Of a stretch of DNA of 64,000 nt, positions 26,406 through 34,336 are shown one piece after another. Numbering within the stretch: the stretch's first letter is position 1; the number at the start of each line of letters is the position of its first letter. The DNA is from Hahnella aquatica (GTDB taxonomy: Bacteria > Pseudomonadota > Gammaproteobacteria > Burkholderiales > Burkholderiaceae_A): the NCBI GenBank assembly GCA_965194505.1, contig OZ239144.1, positions 1,364,001 through 1,428,000 on the forward strand. Reading direction: 5' to 3'. Below the pieces are notes generated by a model that was not told where the DNA came from, made no database searches, and worked only from the letters and a program-made list of their open reading frames with translations. Position numbers and translations under genes: made by a program.

Positions 26406-26411
26406 TCACCC

Positions 26412-27569
26412 ATGACCCGATTGCGAAAACCCAGCCTGGTGCTGCTGGGCCTTATTGGTGTGCTGGTGGTGGTCTTCCTGGCGGGGCTGCAGGCAGGCCT
26501 TCTGGTCCTCATCGGCATTGGCTTTGGCCTCATCCTTCAGGCCTGCCGATTCGGCTTCACCTCCGGCTGGCGACACTTTATTCTGCGACGTGAGGCGGCT
26601 GGCATCACTGGCCAGATGCTGCTCATGGCCGTGGCCTCCGCAGTGGCCCTGCCGCTGCTGAGCCTCTACCCCACTGAAATCTTTGGTGCCGTCGCCCCGA
26701 TCAGTTGGAGTCTGCTGCTTGGCGCCTTCGTCTTTGGTGTGGCCATGCAGGTGGCAGACGGCTGCGGATCGGGAAGCCTGAACCGGGCCGGCGCAGGGGC
26801 TGCCTTGTCATGGGTGGTGCTGCCGACCTTCATTGCGGGCAGCTTCATTGGTGCCTCCCACCAGCCGGCCTGGCTTGCACTGGGCGGGCCCTTGGATGCC
26901 CTGAGCAGCGACCCGGGCCAGGGCTTCTCGGTCGACTTCCTTCAGCAGTGGGGACTGGGGCCATCCCTGGTCGTCACGCTGGCCGGCTGCGCGCTGGTCG
27001 TGTGGCTGGCCTGGCGGGCCCAAGACCGAGCCCAGCATCGCAACCTCGGGGCGGCGCTCTCCAACAAGCTGGTGGCCCACTGGCTCTTGGGGGGGCTACT
27101 GCTCGCACTGCTCTATGGCGTTCACCTGATCGTGGCTGGGCAGCCGTGGGGCATTGTCTACGGACTGGGTCTCTGGGGTGCCAAGGCCGCAGTCAGCCTG
27201 GGGCTCGACCTCGGCGCCGACCCATTCTGGTCTGCCCCCGCCCACGCACAGCGACTCATCGAGCCCATCCTCTGGGACATCACCTCGCTCACCAACATTG
27301 GCCTGCTCTTTGGTGCCATGGCCGCGGCCCGTTGGAGCATGCGCGCCACAACATCTCAAGGCGCTCGCCTTCAGTGGCACCAATGGATTGCAGGCGCACT
27401 GGCCGGCCTGATCATGGGCTACAGCGCAAGGCTCGCATTCGGCTGCAACATCGGCGGCTTTCTGGGTGGCGTGGCCTCCGCAAGCCTGCACGGGTGGGTC
27501 TGGTTTGCGATGGCCTACCTGGGTTCGATTCTCGGTGTTCGCCTCCGTTTGAAATTGGACATGCCATGA
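26412..27569 (+). CDS. YeeE/YedE-family sulfur (or selenium) transporter
   Basis: 385-residue membrane protein with about nine to ten hydrophobic segments. It carries the three cysteine motifs expected in YeeE-type thiosulfate transporters: QACRFGF near residue 45, ADGCGSGSL near 120 and AFGCNIGGF near 345. Some YedE members are linked to selenium metabolism. It is coupled to a periplasmic rhodanese upstream and a 50-residue membrane peptide downstream. Substrate (thiosulfate, sulfide or a selenium compound) is not decided by sequence. Confidence 0.83.
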   Translation: MTRLRKPSLVLLGLIGVLVVVFLAGLQAGLLVLIGIGFGLILQACRFGFTSGWRHFILRREAAGITGQMLLMAVASAVALPLLSLYPTEIFGAVAPISWSLLLGAFVFGVAMQVADGCGSGSLNRAGAGAALSWVVLPTFIAGSFIGASHQPAWLALGGPLDALSSDPGQGFSVDFLQQWGLGPSLVVTLAGCALVVWLAWRAQDRAQHRNLGAALSNKLVAHWLLGGLLLALLYGVHLIVAGQPWGIVYGLGLWGAKAAVSLGLDLGADPFWSAPAHAQRLIEPILWDITSLTNIGLLFGAMAAARWSMRATTSQGARLQWHQWIAGALAGLIMGYSARLAFGCNIGGFLGGVASASLHGWVWFAMAYLGSILGVRLRLKLDMP

Positions 27570-27579
27570 GGGGTGCCAC

Positions 27580-27732
27580 ATGAAACTCGCCAGTACCCTG
27601 CTCTTCTGGGCACTCCTGATTGGCCTGGTGGGCCTGGATTTCAGTCAGACCCAACGCACTCGGGTGGAGCCACCGCTGATCATGCTCGGCAGTGGTCAGG
27701 CCTCCAGTGGTGGGCACTGCTCTGGCCGCTGA
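27580..27732 (+). CDS. 50-residue predicted membrane or secreted microprotein
   Basis: ATG at 27580 is preceded by GAGGGG at a good distance and opens a 50-codon frame ending at 27732. Residues 3-20 are hydrophobic (STLLFWALLIGLVGL), forming a single membrane span or signal anchor. The tail is polar and ends SSGGHCSGR with a lone cysteine. It begins 10 bases after the YeeE-type gene, so it is probably in the rhodanese-YeeE operon. No family is recognised. Its last ~40 bases overlap the start region of the HIT-GNAT gene in another frame. Confidence 0.5.
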   Translation: MKLASTLLFWALLIGLVGLDFSQTQRTRVEPPLIMLGSGQASSGGHCSGR

Positions 27733-28525
27733 CACCACCTGCCCGCTCTGCACCGGGCCTGGGGGTCACATGGTGGAGCAGGCCACGGACTGGCGTGTGG
27801 TCCGCGTCGAGGACCAAGGCCTGCCTGGCTTTCACCGCCTCATCTGTTCAACCCATGTTCAAGAATGGCATGCCCTCAGCGCGGCCCAGCGGCTCGACAT
27901 CTCCGAGGCCCTGGCCCGATGGGAGTCCTCGCTCATGGCGCGGTGGCAGCCCGACAAGTTCAACCTGGCGAGCTTTGGCAATGTCGTGCCCCACCTGCAT
28001 TGGCACCTCATGCCACGCTGGCGGACGGACCCCTGGTGGCCTCAGCCGATCTGGGGTCCCAGACAGGCCGCCACCCATCGGACGTTGGAGTCGGCATCCA
28101 TCACCCTCGCGATCGATGACTGGTCTGCACTGGGCACGGCCTGCGGAGCCGTTCGACAGGCCGTCTTCGTGGCGGAGCAGGGTGTGGCCGCAGAGGATGA
28201 GTGGGACGAACTCGATGCGGTCTGTCGACACCTGCTCATCGCAAATGCCCGAGGCCCCCTGGCCACAGGCCGACTGCTCTCCTTGGGCGATGGCCGCGCG
28301 CGCATCGGTCGCATGGCGGTGATGCGACCCCATCGCAAACATGGACTGGGGCGCATCGCACTCGAAGCCCTCGTCGAGGAGGCCAGGCGACTGGAGTTTG
28401 GAGAAATCATTCTTCATGCCCAGACCCATGCCCTGGGCTTTTATGGGTACTGCGGCTTCGAAGCGCAGGGGCCTGAATTCGACGAGTGCGGCATGCCGCA
28501 CCGAGAGATGAGGATGCGGCTCTAA
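27692..28525 (+). CDS. HIT domain - GNAT acetyltransferase fusion protein
   Basis: 277-residue two-domain protein. Residues about 15-120 form a HIT domain: CPLC near the start, then the histidine triad FGNVVPHLHWHLMPRW, as in nucleotide hydrolases. Residues about 130-277 form a YjcF/ElaA-like GNAT domain: VFVAEQGVAAEDEWDELD, the acetyl-CoA loop RIGRMAVMRPHRKHGLGRIALEAL, and LHAQTHALGFYGYCGF. The start is uncertain: GTG codons at 27692, 27707 and 27710 are all possible, and no ATG precedes the CPLC motif. Substrates unknown. Confidence 0.82.
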   Translation: MVRPPVVGTALAADTTCPLCTGPGGHMVEQATDWRVVRVEDQGLPGFHRLICSTHVQEWHALSAAQRLDISEALARWESSLMARWQPDKFNLASFGNVVPHLHWHLMPRWRTDPWWPQPIWGPRQAATHRTLESASITLAIDDWSALGTACGAVRQAVFVAEQGVAAEDEWDELDAVCRHLLIANARGPLATGRLLSLGDGRARIGRMAVMRPHRKHGLGRIALEALVEEARRLEFGEIILHAQTHALGFYGYCGFEAQGPEFDECGMPHREMRMRL

Positions 28526-29556
28526 GGCTCTGCGTGGCTTGCGCGTTGAAGACGGTCCATCACCGCCTCCCAGTCGCGCGTCTGAGGGGGACACTCCAGC
28601 CAGATCTCGTCAAATCCATCCTGGTCCCAATCGTTCAAGCGTGCATAGAGCTGCTGCCCATAGGCCTGCGGCTGCGCAGGTGCGCGCAGAACTTCAACGG
28701 ACACGTCTGCAGGGATTCGCGCAAACAAAGGAGCGCCAGCATCTGCTGCGTCCTCTGATAGCCACCAGACTGCAATCCGTCTGGATGCACCTTGCATGTC
28801 ATTCATGCGCTCTTGCATCTCCCCGCGAGACATTAGCCAAAGCGGTGTGCGTGGCGCGTAGTGCGAGGCGAGGCTTCCAGAGACCCGCGGGGCGGCCGCT
28901 TGAATGCCTGTTTTCGTATCGGCCAGGCGAACCACCGCCTCGATGGCCTCTCGGGGAATGCCGCCGGGCCGCAGCAGTCGTGGCGGGCTCACGGTACAGT
29001 CGACAATCGTGCTCTCCAGGCCCACGGCCGAGTCCCCACCATCGAGCACGGCATCCTGGGGCCCCATGCGGGACTCAAGCCCACGAACAACATCCTGCGC
29101 GCGCGTGGGACTCACGGCACCGAAGACATTCGCCGAGGGCGCCGCAAGCCAGCCACTGCCCCCGGCCGCCGCAAAGCGGGCCAGGAGCGCCAGGGCCACC
29201 GGATGGTTCGGCACCCGCAGGCCAACGGTGTCCTGCCCTCCGGTCACCTCTGACAGGGCGAGCGGCGAGGCCGGCAGAATCAAAGTCAGCGGCCCGGGCC
29301 AGAAGGCTGCAGCCAATGCGTGGGCCGCCTCGCTCCACGCCGAGGCCAGGGGCGTGGCCTGTGCCAAGGAGGCCGCATGCACGATGAGCGGATGCCCCTT
29401 GGGCCTGCCCTTGACCTCAAAGATGCGAGCCACGGCATTGGGATTACCGGCATCAGCGCCCAGGCCATAGACCGTCTCGGTGGGAAAGGCCACCAGACCA
29501 CCTGCCTTCAGAAGCTCAACCGCTCGGTCCAACGCTGTGGCCGAGAGCCGCTGCAT
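28522..29556 (-). CDS. Threonylcarbamoyl-AMP synthase (Sua5/YrdC, long form)
   Basis: 344 residues: an N-terminal YrdC domain (GLVAFPTETVYGLGADA, KGRPKGHPLIVH, APSANVFGAVSPT, LESTIVDCT) joined to a C-terminal Sua5 domain, so this is the long Sua5 form rather than TsaC. It makes threonylcarbamoyl-AMP for the t6A modification of ANN-decoding tRNAs. Its ATG shares one base with the purK stop (TGATG), so it is the last gene of the tkt-to-sua5 operon. Its stop overlaps the end of the HIT-GNAT gene. Confidence 0.94.
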   Translation of the reverse strand: MQRLSATALDRAVELLKAGGLVAFPTETVYGLGADAGNPNAVARIFEVKGRPKGHPLIVHAASLAQATPLASAWSEAAHALAAAFWPGPLTLILPASPLALSEVTGGQDTVGLRVPNHPVALALLARFAAAGGSGWLAAPSANVFGAVSPTRAQDVVRGLESRMGPQDAVLDGGDSAVGLESTIVDCTVSPPRLLRPGGIPREAIEAVVRLADTKTGIQAAAPRVSGSLASHYAPRTPLWLMSRGEMQERMNDMQGASRRIAVWWLSEDAADAGAPLFARIPADVSVEVLRAPAQPQAYGQQLYARLNDWDQDGFDEIWLECPPQTRDWEAVMDRLQRASHAEP

Positions 29557-30632
29557 CAGTCGAGCCGCTCGGTGATGTGGCCCATTTTTCGTCCAGGCCG
29601 AGGGTCACTCTTGCCGTAGAGGTGCAGCACCGCATCATGCCCCGATGTCAGGGCTGGCCAATTGGGCGTGACCACGGGGCCATCGGGGCCGTTTGGAAAC
29701 CAAAGGTCTCCGAGCAGGTTGGTCATGCGCACCGGAAACCTCAGGCCCGTGTTCCCCAAGGGCATGCCTGTGCAGATGCGCACCTGCTGTTCAAACTGGC
29801 TCGTCTCACAAGCCTCGATGGTGTAGTGGGCAGAGTTGTGAGGCCGCGGGGCCATCTCATTGGCCACGAGCTGCCCGTCCTCGAGCACAAAAAACTCCAC
29901 ACACAAGACACCCACATACTGCATGGCCTGGGCAATCGACTGGGCCGCATCCTGGGCGGCCTGAGCGATGTCTGGAGAGACATCGGCCGGCACGGTGGTG
30001 GTGTGCAGGATGCCGTTGCGATGCACGTTCTCCGCCAAGGGAAAGACAGCCAGCTCGCCACTGGCCGATCGCGCCAGAATGACCGACACCTCTTGCCGAA
30101 GGGCAAGCCGCTTCTCGAGCACACAGGCCACACGGCCAAAGGCCTCAAAGGCCTTGCTCGCCTCTTGTGCAGAGACCACGGTCTGCTGGCCTTTTCCGTC
30201 GTAGCCAAGCCGACTGGTCTTCAAGATGCCGGGAAATGCATCCGGCGGCAGGGCCAACGCCTCCTGCCCAGAGCGCACAGGCCAGTGGGGCGCCACGGCC
30301 ACACCGGCCGATGCAATGAAGGCCTTCTCCACCAGGCGGTCCTGTGCCCGCTCGACGCAGTCGGCCGCAGGCATGGTCTGGCCGTGCTGCGCCAGAAAGC
30401 GCAGGGCCTGAGCCGGCACATTTTCAAACTCGGTGGTGAAGACGCTCGCCCTGGCGGCGAACTGGGCCAGTGCGGTGGGGTCTTGGTAATCACCAATCAC
30501 ATGGTCATCGGCCAACTGGCCCGCCGGGCCCTGCGGGTCTGGGTCGAGCACGACCACGGTATGCCCCAGGCGGTGCGCAGCCTGAATCATCATCCGGCCC
30601 AACTGACCGCCACCGAGGAGTCCAATCTGCAT
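29556..30632 (-). CDS. purK: N5-carboxyaminoimidazole ribonucleotide synthase PurK
   Basis: 358-residue ATP-grasp enzyme that carboxylates AIR in purine synthesis. The N-terminus IGLLGGGQLGRMM, the ATP-grasp segments GILKTSRLGYDGKGQ and VLEKRLALRQEVSVI, and NEMAPRPHNSAHYTIEAC with the metal ligands are all clear. Its product is the substrate of PurE, which is encoded just upstream as the C-terminal half of a PurC-PurE fusion. The presence of purK says that the fused PurE is the bacterial class I mutase. Confidence 0.96.
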   Translation of the reverse strand: MQIGLLGGGQLGRMMIQAAHRLGHTVVVLDPDPQGPAGQLADDHVIGDYQDPTALAQFAARASVFTTEFENVPAQALRFLAQHGQTMPAADCVERAQDRLVEKAFIASAGVAVAPHWPVRSGQEALALPPDAFPGILKTSRLGYDGKGQQTVVSAQEASKAFEAFGRVACVLEKRLALRQEVSVILARSASGELAVFPLAENVHRNGILHTTTVPADVSPDIAQAAQDAAQSIAQAMQYVGVLCVEFFVLEDGQLVANEMAPRPHNSAHYTIEACETSQFEQQVRICTGMPLGNTGLRFPVRMTNLLGDLWFPNGPDGPVVTPNWPALTSGHDAVLHLYGKSDPRPGRKMGHITERLD

Positions 30633-30642
30633 GGGTGGGCGA

Positions 30643-32031
30643 CTAGTTCACGGGCGCTGGTGCGCGGCCCAGGCTGGCATTCATGGAATGCGCCGCAGCC
30701 GTTTGTTGCAGACGGAACTGTTCGAGTCGATCTCGGAGCACATCGTCCTGGGTGGCCAAGGTGGCAATCAGGTGGAGTGCTGCATTGGCTGCACCGGCCT
30801 CGCCAATGGCGAAGGTGGCCACGGGAATGCCCTTGGGCATCTGAACGATGGAATAGAGTGAGTCCTCGCCCCGCAGGTATTTAGAAGGCACCGGCACGCC
30901 GAAGACGGGCACCGTGGTCTTGGCCGCCAGCATGCCCGGCAGGTGGGCAGCCCCACCAGCACCGGCAATGATGCCGCGAAGTCCGCGGGCATGGGCGGTC
31001 TCGGCGTAGCCATAGAGGGCATCGGGCATGCGATGGGCCGAGACCACACGGGCCTCGTGCGGAATGCCAAAGCGGTCGAGCATCTCCACGGCGTGTCTCA
31101 TGATCTCCCAGTCGGACTGAGAGCCCATGACCACGCCCACCACAGGCATGCGCACCCCGGCAATTCGAAAGAGTGCCTCTCGGTACTTGGCTGCGGTCTT
31201 GGCCACCACATCGACGGGCAAGGCCGGCGCGGGCGCCGTCTTGCCCCAGTCGAGGGTCTCAAGGTAGTCGCGCACGAACTGCTTGTCGAAGCTCGGCGGG
31301 CTGATGCCTTCCTGGTATTGGTCAACGGGCCAGAACCGGGAGGAGTCGGCGGTGAGCACCTCATCCATCAGGTGCAGCACACCGTCTTCGTCGAGCCCGA
31401 ATTCAAACTTGGTGTCGGCCACGATGATGCCCTGCTCCAAGGCGTAGGCTGCGGCCTCGTTGTAGAGGGCCAGGCTGATGCGACGAATCTCGTGGGCATG
31501 CTTCTCGCCAATGCTCGCCACCACCTGCTCAAACGAAATGTTCTCGTCGTGGGCGCCAGCCTCGGCCTTGTGGGCCGGCGTGAAGATGGGCTCGGGCAGT
31601 CGTGCGGCCATCGAGAGCCCCTTGGGCAGTGCAATGCCACAGACTGCGCCGGTGGCCTGGTAATCCTTCCAGCCGCCACCAATCAGGTAGCCACGCACCA
31701 CGGCCTCGACGGGAAGTGGCTTGAGCCGCTTGGCCACCACGGCCCGGCCCCGCACCTGCTCCACCTCATGTTCCTGCACCACCGTCTCGGGGTCGATGCC
31801 CGTGAGGTGGTTGGGCACGATGTGGGCCAACTTCGCGAACCAGAACTCACTCATGCGGTTGAGCACCACGCCCTTCTCTGGAATGGGCTCGTTCATGACC
31901 ACATCGAATGCGGAGAGGCGGTCGGAGGCCACCATGAGCAGCTTGTCCTCACCCACGGCATAGAGGTCTCGAACCTTTCCTCGGCCCAGCAGGGGTAGCG
32001 AGGTCAGGCTGGTCTCGAAGACCGCCGTCAT
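30643..32031 (-). CDS. purCE: Fused SAICAR synthase - N5-CAIR mutase (PurC-PurE)
   Basis: A single 462-codon frame encodes two purine enzymes. Residues 1-294 are PurC: LLGRGKVRDLYAVG, MVASDRLSAFDVV, the RLKPLPVEAVVRGYL segment and DTKFEFGLDEDG. Residues 295-462 are class I PurE: VGVVMGSQSDWEIM, VSAHRMPDALYGYA, GAGGAAHLPGMLAAKT. The junction reads FRIAGVRMPVVG, with no stop. The ATG at 31149 could still give free PurE by internal initiation. Domain order matches vertebrate PAICS, yet the PurE part is the bacterial class. The start overlaps the fba stop (ATGA). Confidence 0.93.
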   Translation of the reverse strand: MTAVFETSLTSLPLLGRGKVRDLYAVGEDKLLMVASDRLSAFDVVMNEPIPEKGVVLNRMSEFWFAKLAHIVPNHLTGIDPETVVQEHEVEQVRGRAVVAKRLKPLPVEAVVRGYLIGGGWKDYQATGAVCGIALPKGLSMAARLPEPIFTPAHKAEAGAHDENISFEQVVASIGEKHAHEIRRISLALYNEAAAYALEQGIIVADTKFEFGLDEDGVLHLMDEVLTADSSRFWPVDQYQEGISPPSFDKQFVRDYLETLDWGKTAPAPALPVDVVAKTAAKYREALFRIAGVRMPVVGVVMGSQSDWEIMRHAVEMLDRFGIPHEARVVSAHRMPDALYGYAETAHARGLRGIIAGAGGAAHLPGMLAAKTTVPVFGVPVPSKYLRGEDSLYSIVQMPKGIPVATFAIGEAGAANAALHLIATLATQDDVLRDRLEQFRLQQTAAAHSMNASLGRAPAPVN

Positions 32032-33092
32032 TGAACGATCTGAGCCAACTGGCCCGCCTTGTATCGGGCCGCCATGTCCACCATGCTCATCGCCTTGATC
32101 CTGCTCGCCTGACCCGCGCAGCCGAACTGTTCGTACCGCGCCTTGCAAATGACTTTGGCCGCTTCGCGGGCCGGCTTGAGGTAGTCGCGCGGATCGAAGT
32201 GCGATGGGTTCTGGGCCATGTGGCGGCGGATGGCTGCGGTCATGGCCAGACGAATGTCGGTGTCGATGTTGATCTTGCGCACGCCGTGCCCAATGGCCTT
32301 CTGAATTTCCTCCACCGGCACGCCATAGGTTTCTTTCAGGTCGCCGCCGTGGGCGCGAATCTCCTCGAGCAGGTCTTGGGGCACCGAGGACGACCCATGC
32401 ATGACCAGGTGAGTGTTGGGGATGCGACGATTGATCTCTCGAATACGGTCGATGGCGAGGATGTCACCCGTGGGCTTGCGCGTGAACTTGTAAGCTCCAT
32501 GACTCGTGCCAATGGCAATGGCCAGGGCATCGAGCTGGGTCTGACGAACGAAGTCTGCGGCCTGCTCTGGATCGGTGAGGAGCTGGTCAGCCGTCATGGT
32601 GGCTTCGGTGCCATGGCCGTCTTCCTTGTCGCCGCGCATGGTCTCCAGCGACCCGAGGCAGCCGAGTTCACCCTCCACCGAGACGCCCTTGGCATGGGCC
32701 ATGGCCACCACTGTCTTGGTCACTTCCACGTTGTAGTCGTAGCTGGCAATGGTCTTGCCGTCGGCCTCCAGCGAGCCATCCATCATGACGCTGGAAAAGC
32801 CAAGGCTCATGGCGCCCTGGCAGACCTCTGGGCTCTGGCCGTGGTCTTGGTGCATGACAATCGGCAGGTGCGGGTAGCTCTCGACGGCAGCCTCAATCAG
32901 GTGCCGCAGGAAGGCCTCTCCGGCGTACTTCCGCGCGCCCGCACTGGCCTGCATGATCACCGGGGCATCCACGGCATCGGCCGCCGCCAGAATGGCCTGG
33001 ACCTGTTCCAGGTTGTTCACGTTAAAGGCGGGAATGCCGTAACCGTGCTCGGCGGCGTGGTCGAGCAACTGCCGCAGGGACACCAAGGCCAT
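32028..33092 (-). CDS. fba: Class II fructose-bisphosphate aldolase
   Basis: 354-residue zinc aldolase (glycolysis, gluconeogenesis, Calvin cycle). Landmarks are YGIPAFNVNNLEQVQAI, the metal-binding IVMHQDHGQSPE, VMMDGSL, TSHGAYKF and LVMHGSSSVP, and NIDTDIRLAMTAA. A strong AGGAG site precedes the ATG. It lies 59 bases downstream of pgk with two hairpins in between, and overlaps purCE by 4 bases. Confidence 0.96.
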   Translation of the reverse strand: MALVSLRQLLDHAAEHGYGIPAFNVNNLEQVQAILAAADAVDAPVIMQASAGARKYAGEAFLRHLIEAAVESYPHLPIVMHQDHGQSPEVCQGAMSLGFSSVMMDGSLEADGKTIASYDYNVEVTKTVVAMAHAKGVSVEGELGCLGSLETMRGDKEDGHGTEATMTADQLLTDPEQAADFVRQTQLDALAIAIGTSHGAYKFTRKPTGDILAIDRIREINRRIPNTHLVMHGSSSVPQDLLEEIRAHGGDLKETYGVPVEEIQKAIGHGVRKINIDTDIRLAMTAAIRRHMAQNPSHFDPRDYLKPAREAAKVICKARYEQFGCAGQASRIKAMSMVDMAARYKAGQLAQIVQ

Positions 33093-33106
33093 CTTTGAAC
33101 TCCTTT

Positions 33107-33150
33107 GGGCGAAAGACGCCCATTTTCGCCCAGCTTGGCGGCTTCGCCAA
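33107..33150 (-). promoter_or_regulatory. Two tandem hairpins between pgk and fba
   Basis: The 59-base pgk-fba gap can form two stem-loops. One has 8-base arms GGGCGAAA/TTTCGCCC around 9 bases (33107-33131), the other 6-base arms TTGGCG/CGCCAA around GCTT (33135-33150). Neither is followed by a T-run, so they look more like mRNA processing or stability elements than terminators. The first one abuts the fba ribosome binding site. Confidence 0.5.
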
Positions 33151-33151
33151 A

Positions 33152-34336
33152 CTAGGAGTCGGCCCGCTCCAGCAGGGCTGCAACCGCCGGAAGGGTCTTG
33201 CCTTCCAGGAACTCCAGGAAGGCGCCACCGCCCGTGGAAATGTAGTCGATCTGGTTGGCGATGTTGTACTTGGCAATGGCCGCCAGCGTGTCGCCACCGC
33301 CGGCAATCGAGAAGGCTGGCGAGTGCGCAATGGCCGAGGCCAGGGTGCGGGTGCCACCCGAAAACTGCTCGATCTCAAAGACACCCAGGGGGCCATTCCA
33401 GACCACGGTGCCTGCGTTGGCAATGACGCCAGCCAGCCGGGCCGCTGTGCGGGGGCCAATGTCGAGAATCATGTCGTCCACCGCGCACTGGTGGGCCAAC
33501 ACCTTGTTGGCCCGGGCCTGGGCGGAGAACTCGTTGGCCGTCACGATGTCTTCTGGAATGGGCACCTCGGCACCGCGGGCCCGCATGACGGCCATGATCT
33601 GGCGCGCCTCATCGAGCAGGTCCATCTCGGCCAATGATTTCCCAATCGGAAGCCCCGCCGCCGCCATGAAGGTGTTGGCAATGCCACCACCCACAATGAG
33701 TTGATCCACCTTCTGGGCCAAGGAGCGCAGGATGGTGAGCTTGGTGGACACCTTCGAGCCCGCCACAATGGCCACCAGGGGCCGGCGGGGCGCCTCGAGG
33801 GCCTTGCCCAGGGCATCGAGCTCGGCCGCCATGAGCGGGCCGGCACAGGCGATCTTTGCAAATCGCGCCAGCCCGTGGGTGGTCGCCTCTGCGCGGTGGG
33901 CGGTACCAAAGGCATCGTTTACATAGATGTCGCACAGCGCCGCCATTCTCTTGGCCAGCCCGTCGTCGTCCTTCTTCTCGCCCACATTCACACGACAGTT
34001 TTCCAGCATGACGATCTCACCTGCAGCCACCGAGAACGGTTGATCGAGCCAGTTGCTGACGAGAGGCACCTTGCGGTCGAGAAGCTCGGCCAGTCGCAGT
34101 GCGATCGGGGCCAAGGAATCCTCCGCCCGCAGCTCACCCTCATTGGGGCGGCCCAGGTGAGAGGTGACCATGACCGCTGCACCCGCCTTCAATGCATGCT
34201 CAATGGCCGGCACCGAGGCACGGATGCGGGTGTCGTCTGTGATGCGCCCAGTGTCGTCCTGGGGCACGTTCAAATCCGCACGAATGAAGACCCGCCGGCC
34301 AGCCAGCGGGAGGTCGGTCATGCGCTTGAACTTCAT
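33152..34336 (-). CDS. pgk: Phosphoglycerate kinase
   Basis: 394-residue glycolytic kinase. The N-terminal RRVFIRADLNVPQDDTGRITDDTRI and SHLGRPNEG, the hinge region VAIVAGSKVSTKL, and the C-terminal nucleotide site VVWNGPLGVFE and GGGDTLAAIAKY are all present. ATG 34336 overlaps the gap stop (ATGA); a further ATG lies five codons in. Pyruvate kinase, which follows pgk in many Burkholderiales, is not there. Confidence 0.96.
   Translation of the reverse strand: MKFKRMTDLPLAGRRVFIRADLNVPQDDTGRITDDTRIRASVPAIEHALKAGAAVMVTSHLGRPNEGELRAEDSLAPIALRLAELLDRKVPLVSNWLDQPFSVAAGEIVMLENCRVNVGEKKDDDGLAKRMAALCDIYVNDAFGTAHRAEATTHGLARFAKIACAGPLMAAELDALGKALEAPRRPLVAIVAGSKVSTKLTILRSLAQKVDQLIVGGGIANTFMAAAGLPIGKSLAEMDLLDEARQIMAVMRARGAEVPIPEDIVTANEFSAQARANKVLAHQCAVDDMILDIGPRTAARLAGVIANAGTVVWNGPLGVFEIEQFSGGTRTLASAIAHSPAFSIAGGGDTLAAIAKYNIANQIDYISTGGGAFLEFLEGKTLPAVAALLERADS

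Noticed and set aside
29577..30884. A 435-codon plus-strand frame over purK
   Set aside because: Antisense to an intact purK with complete ATP-grasp motifs; no motif of its own.
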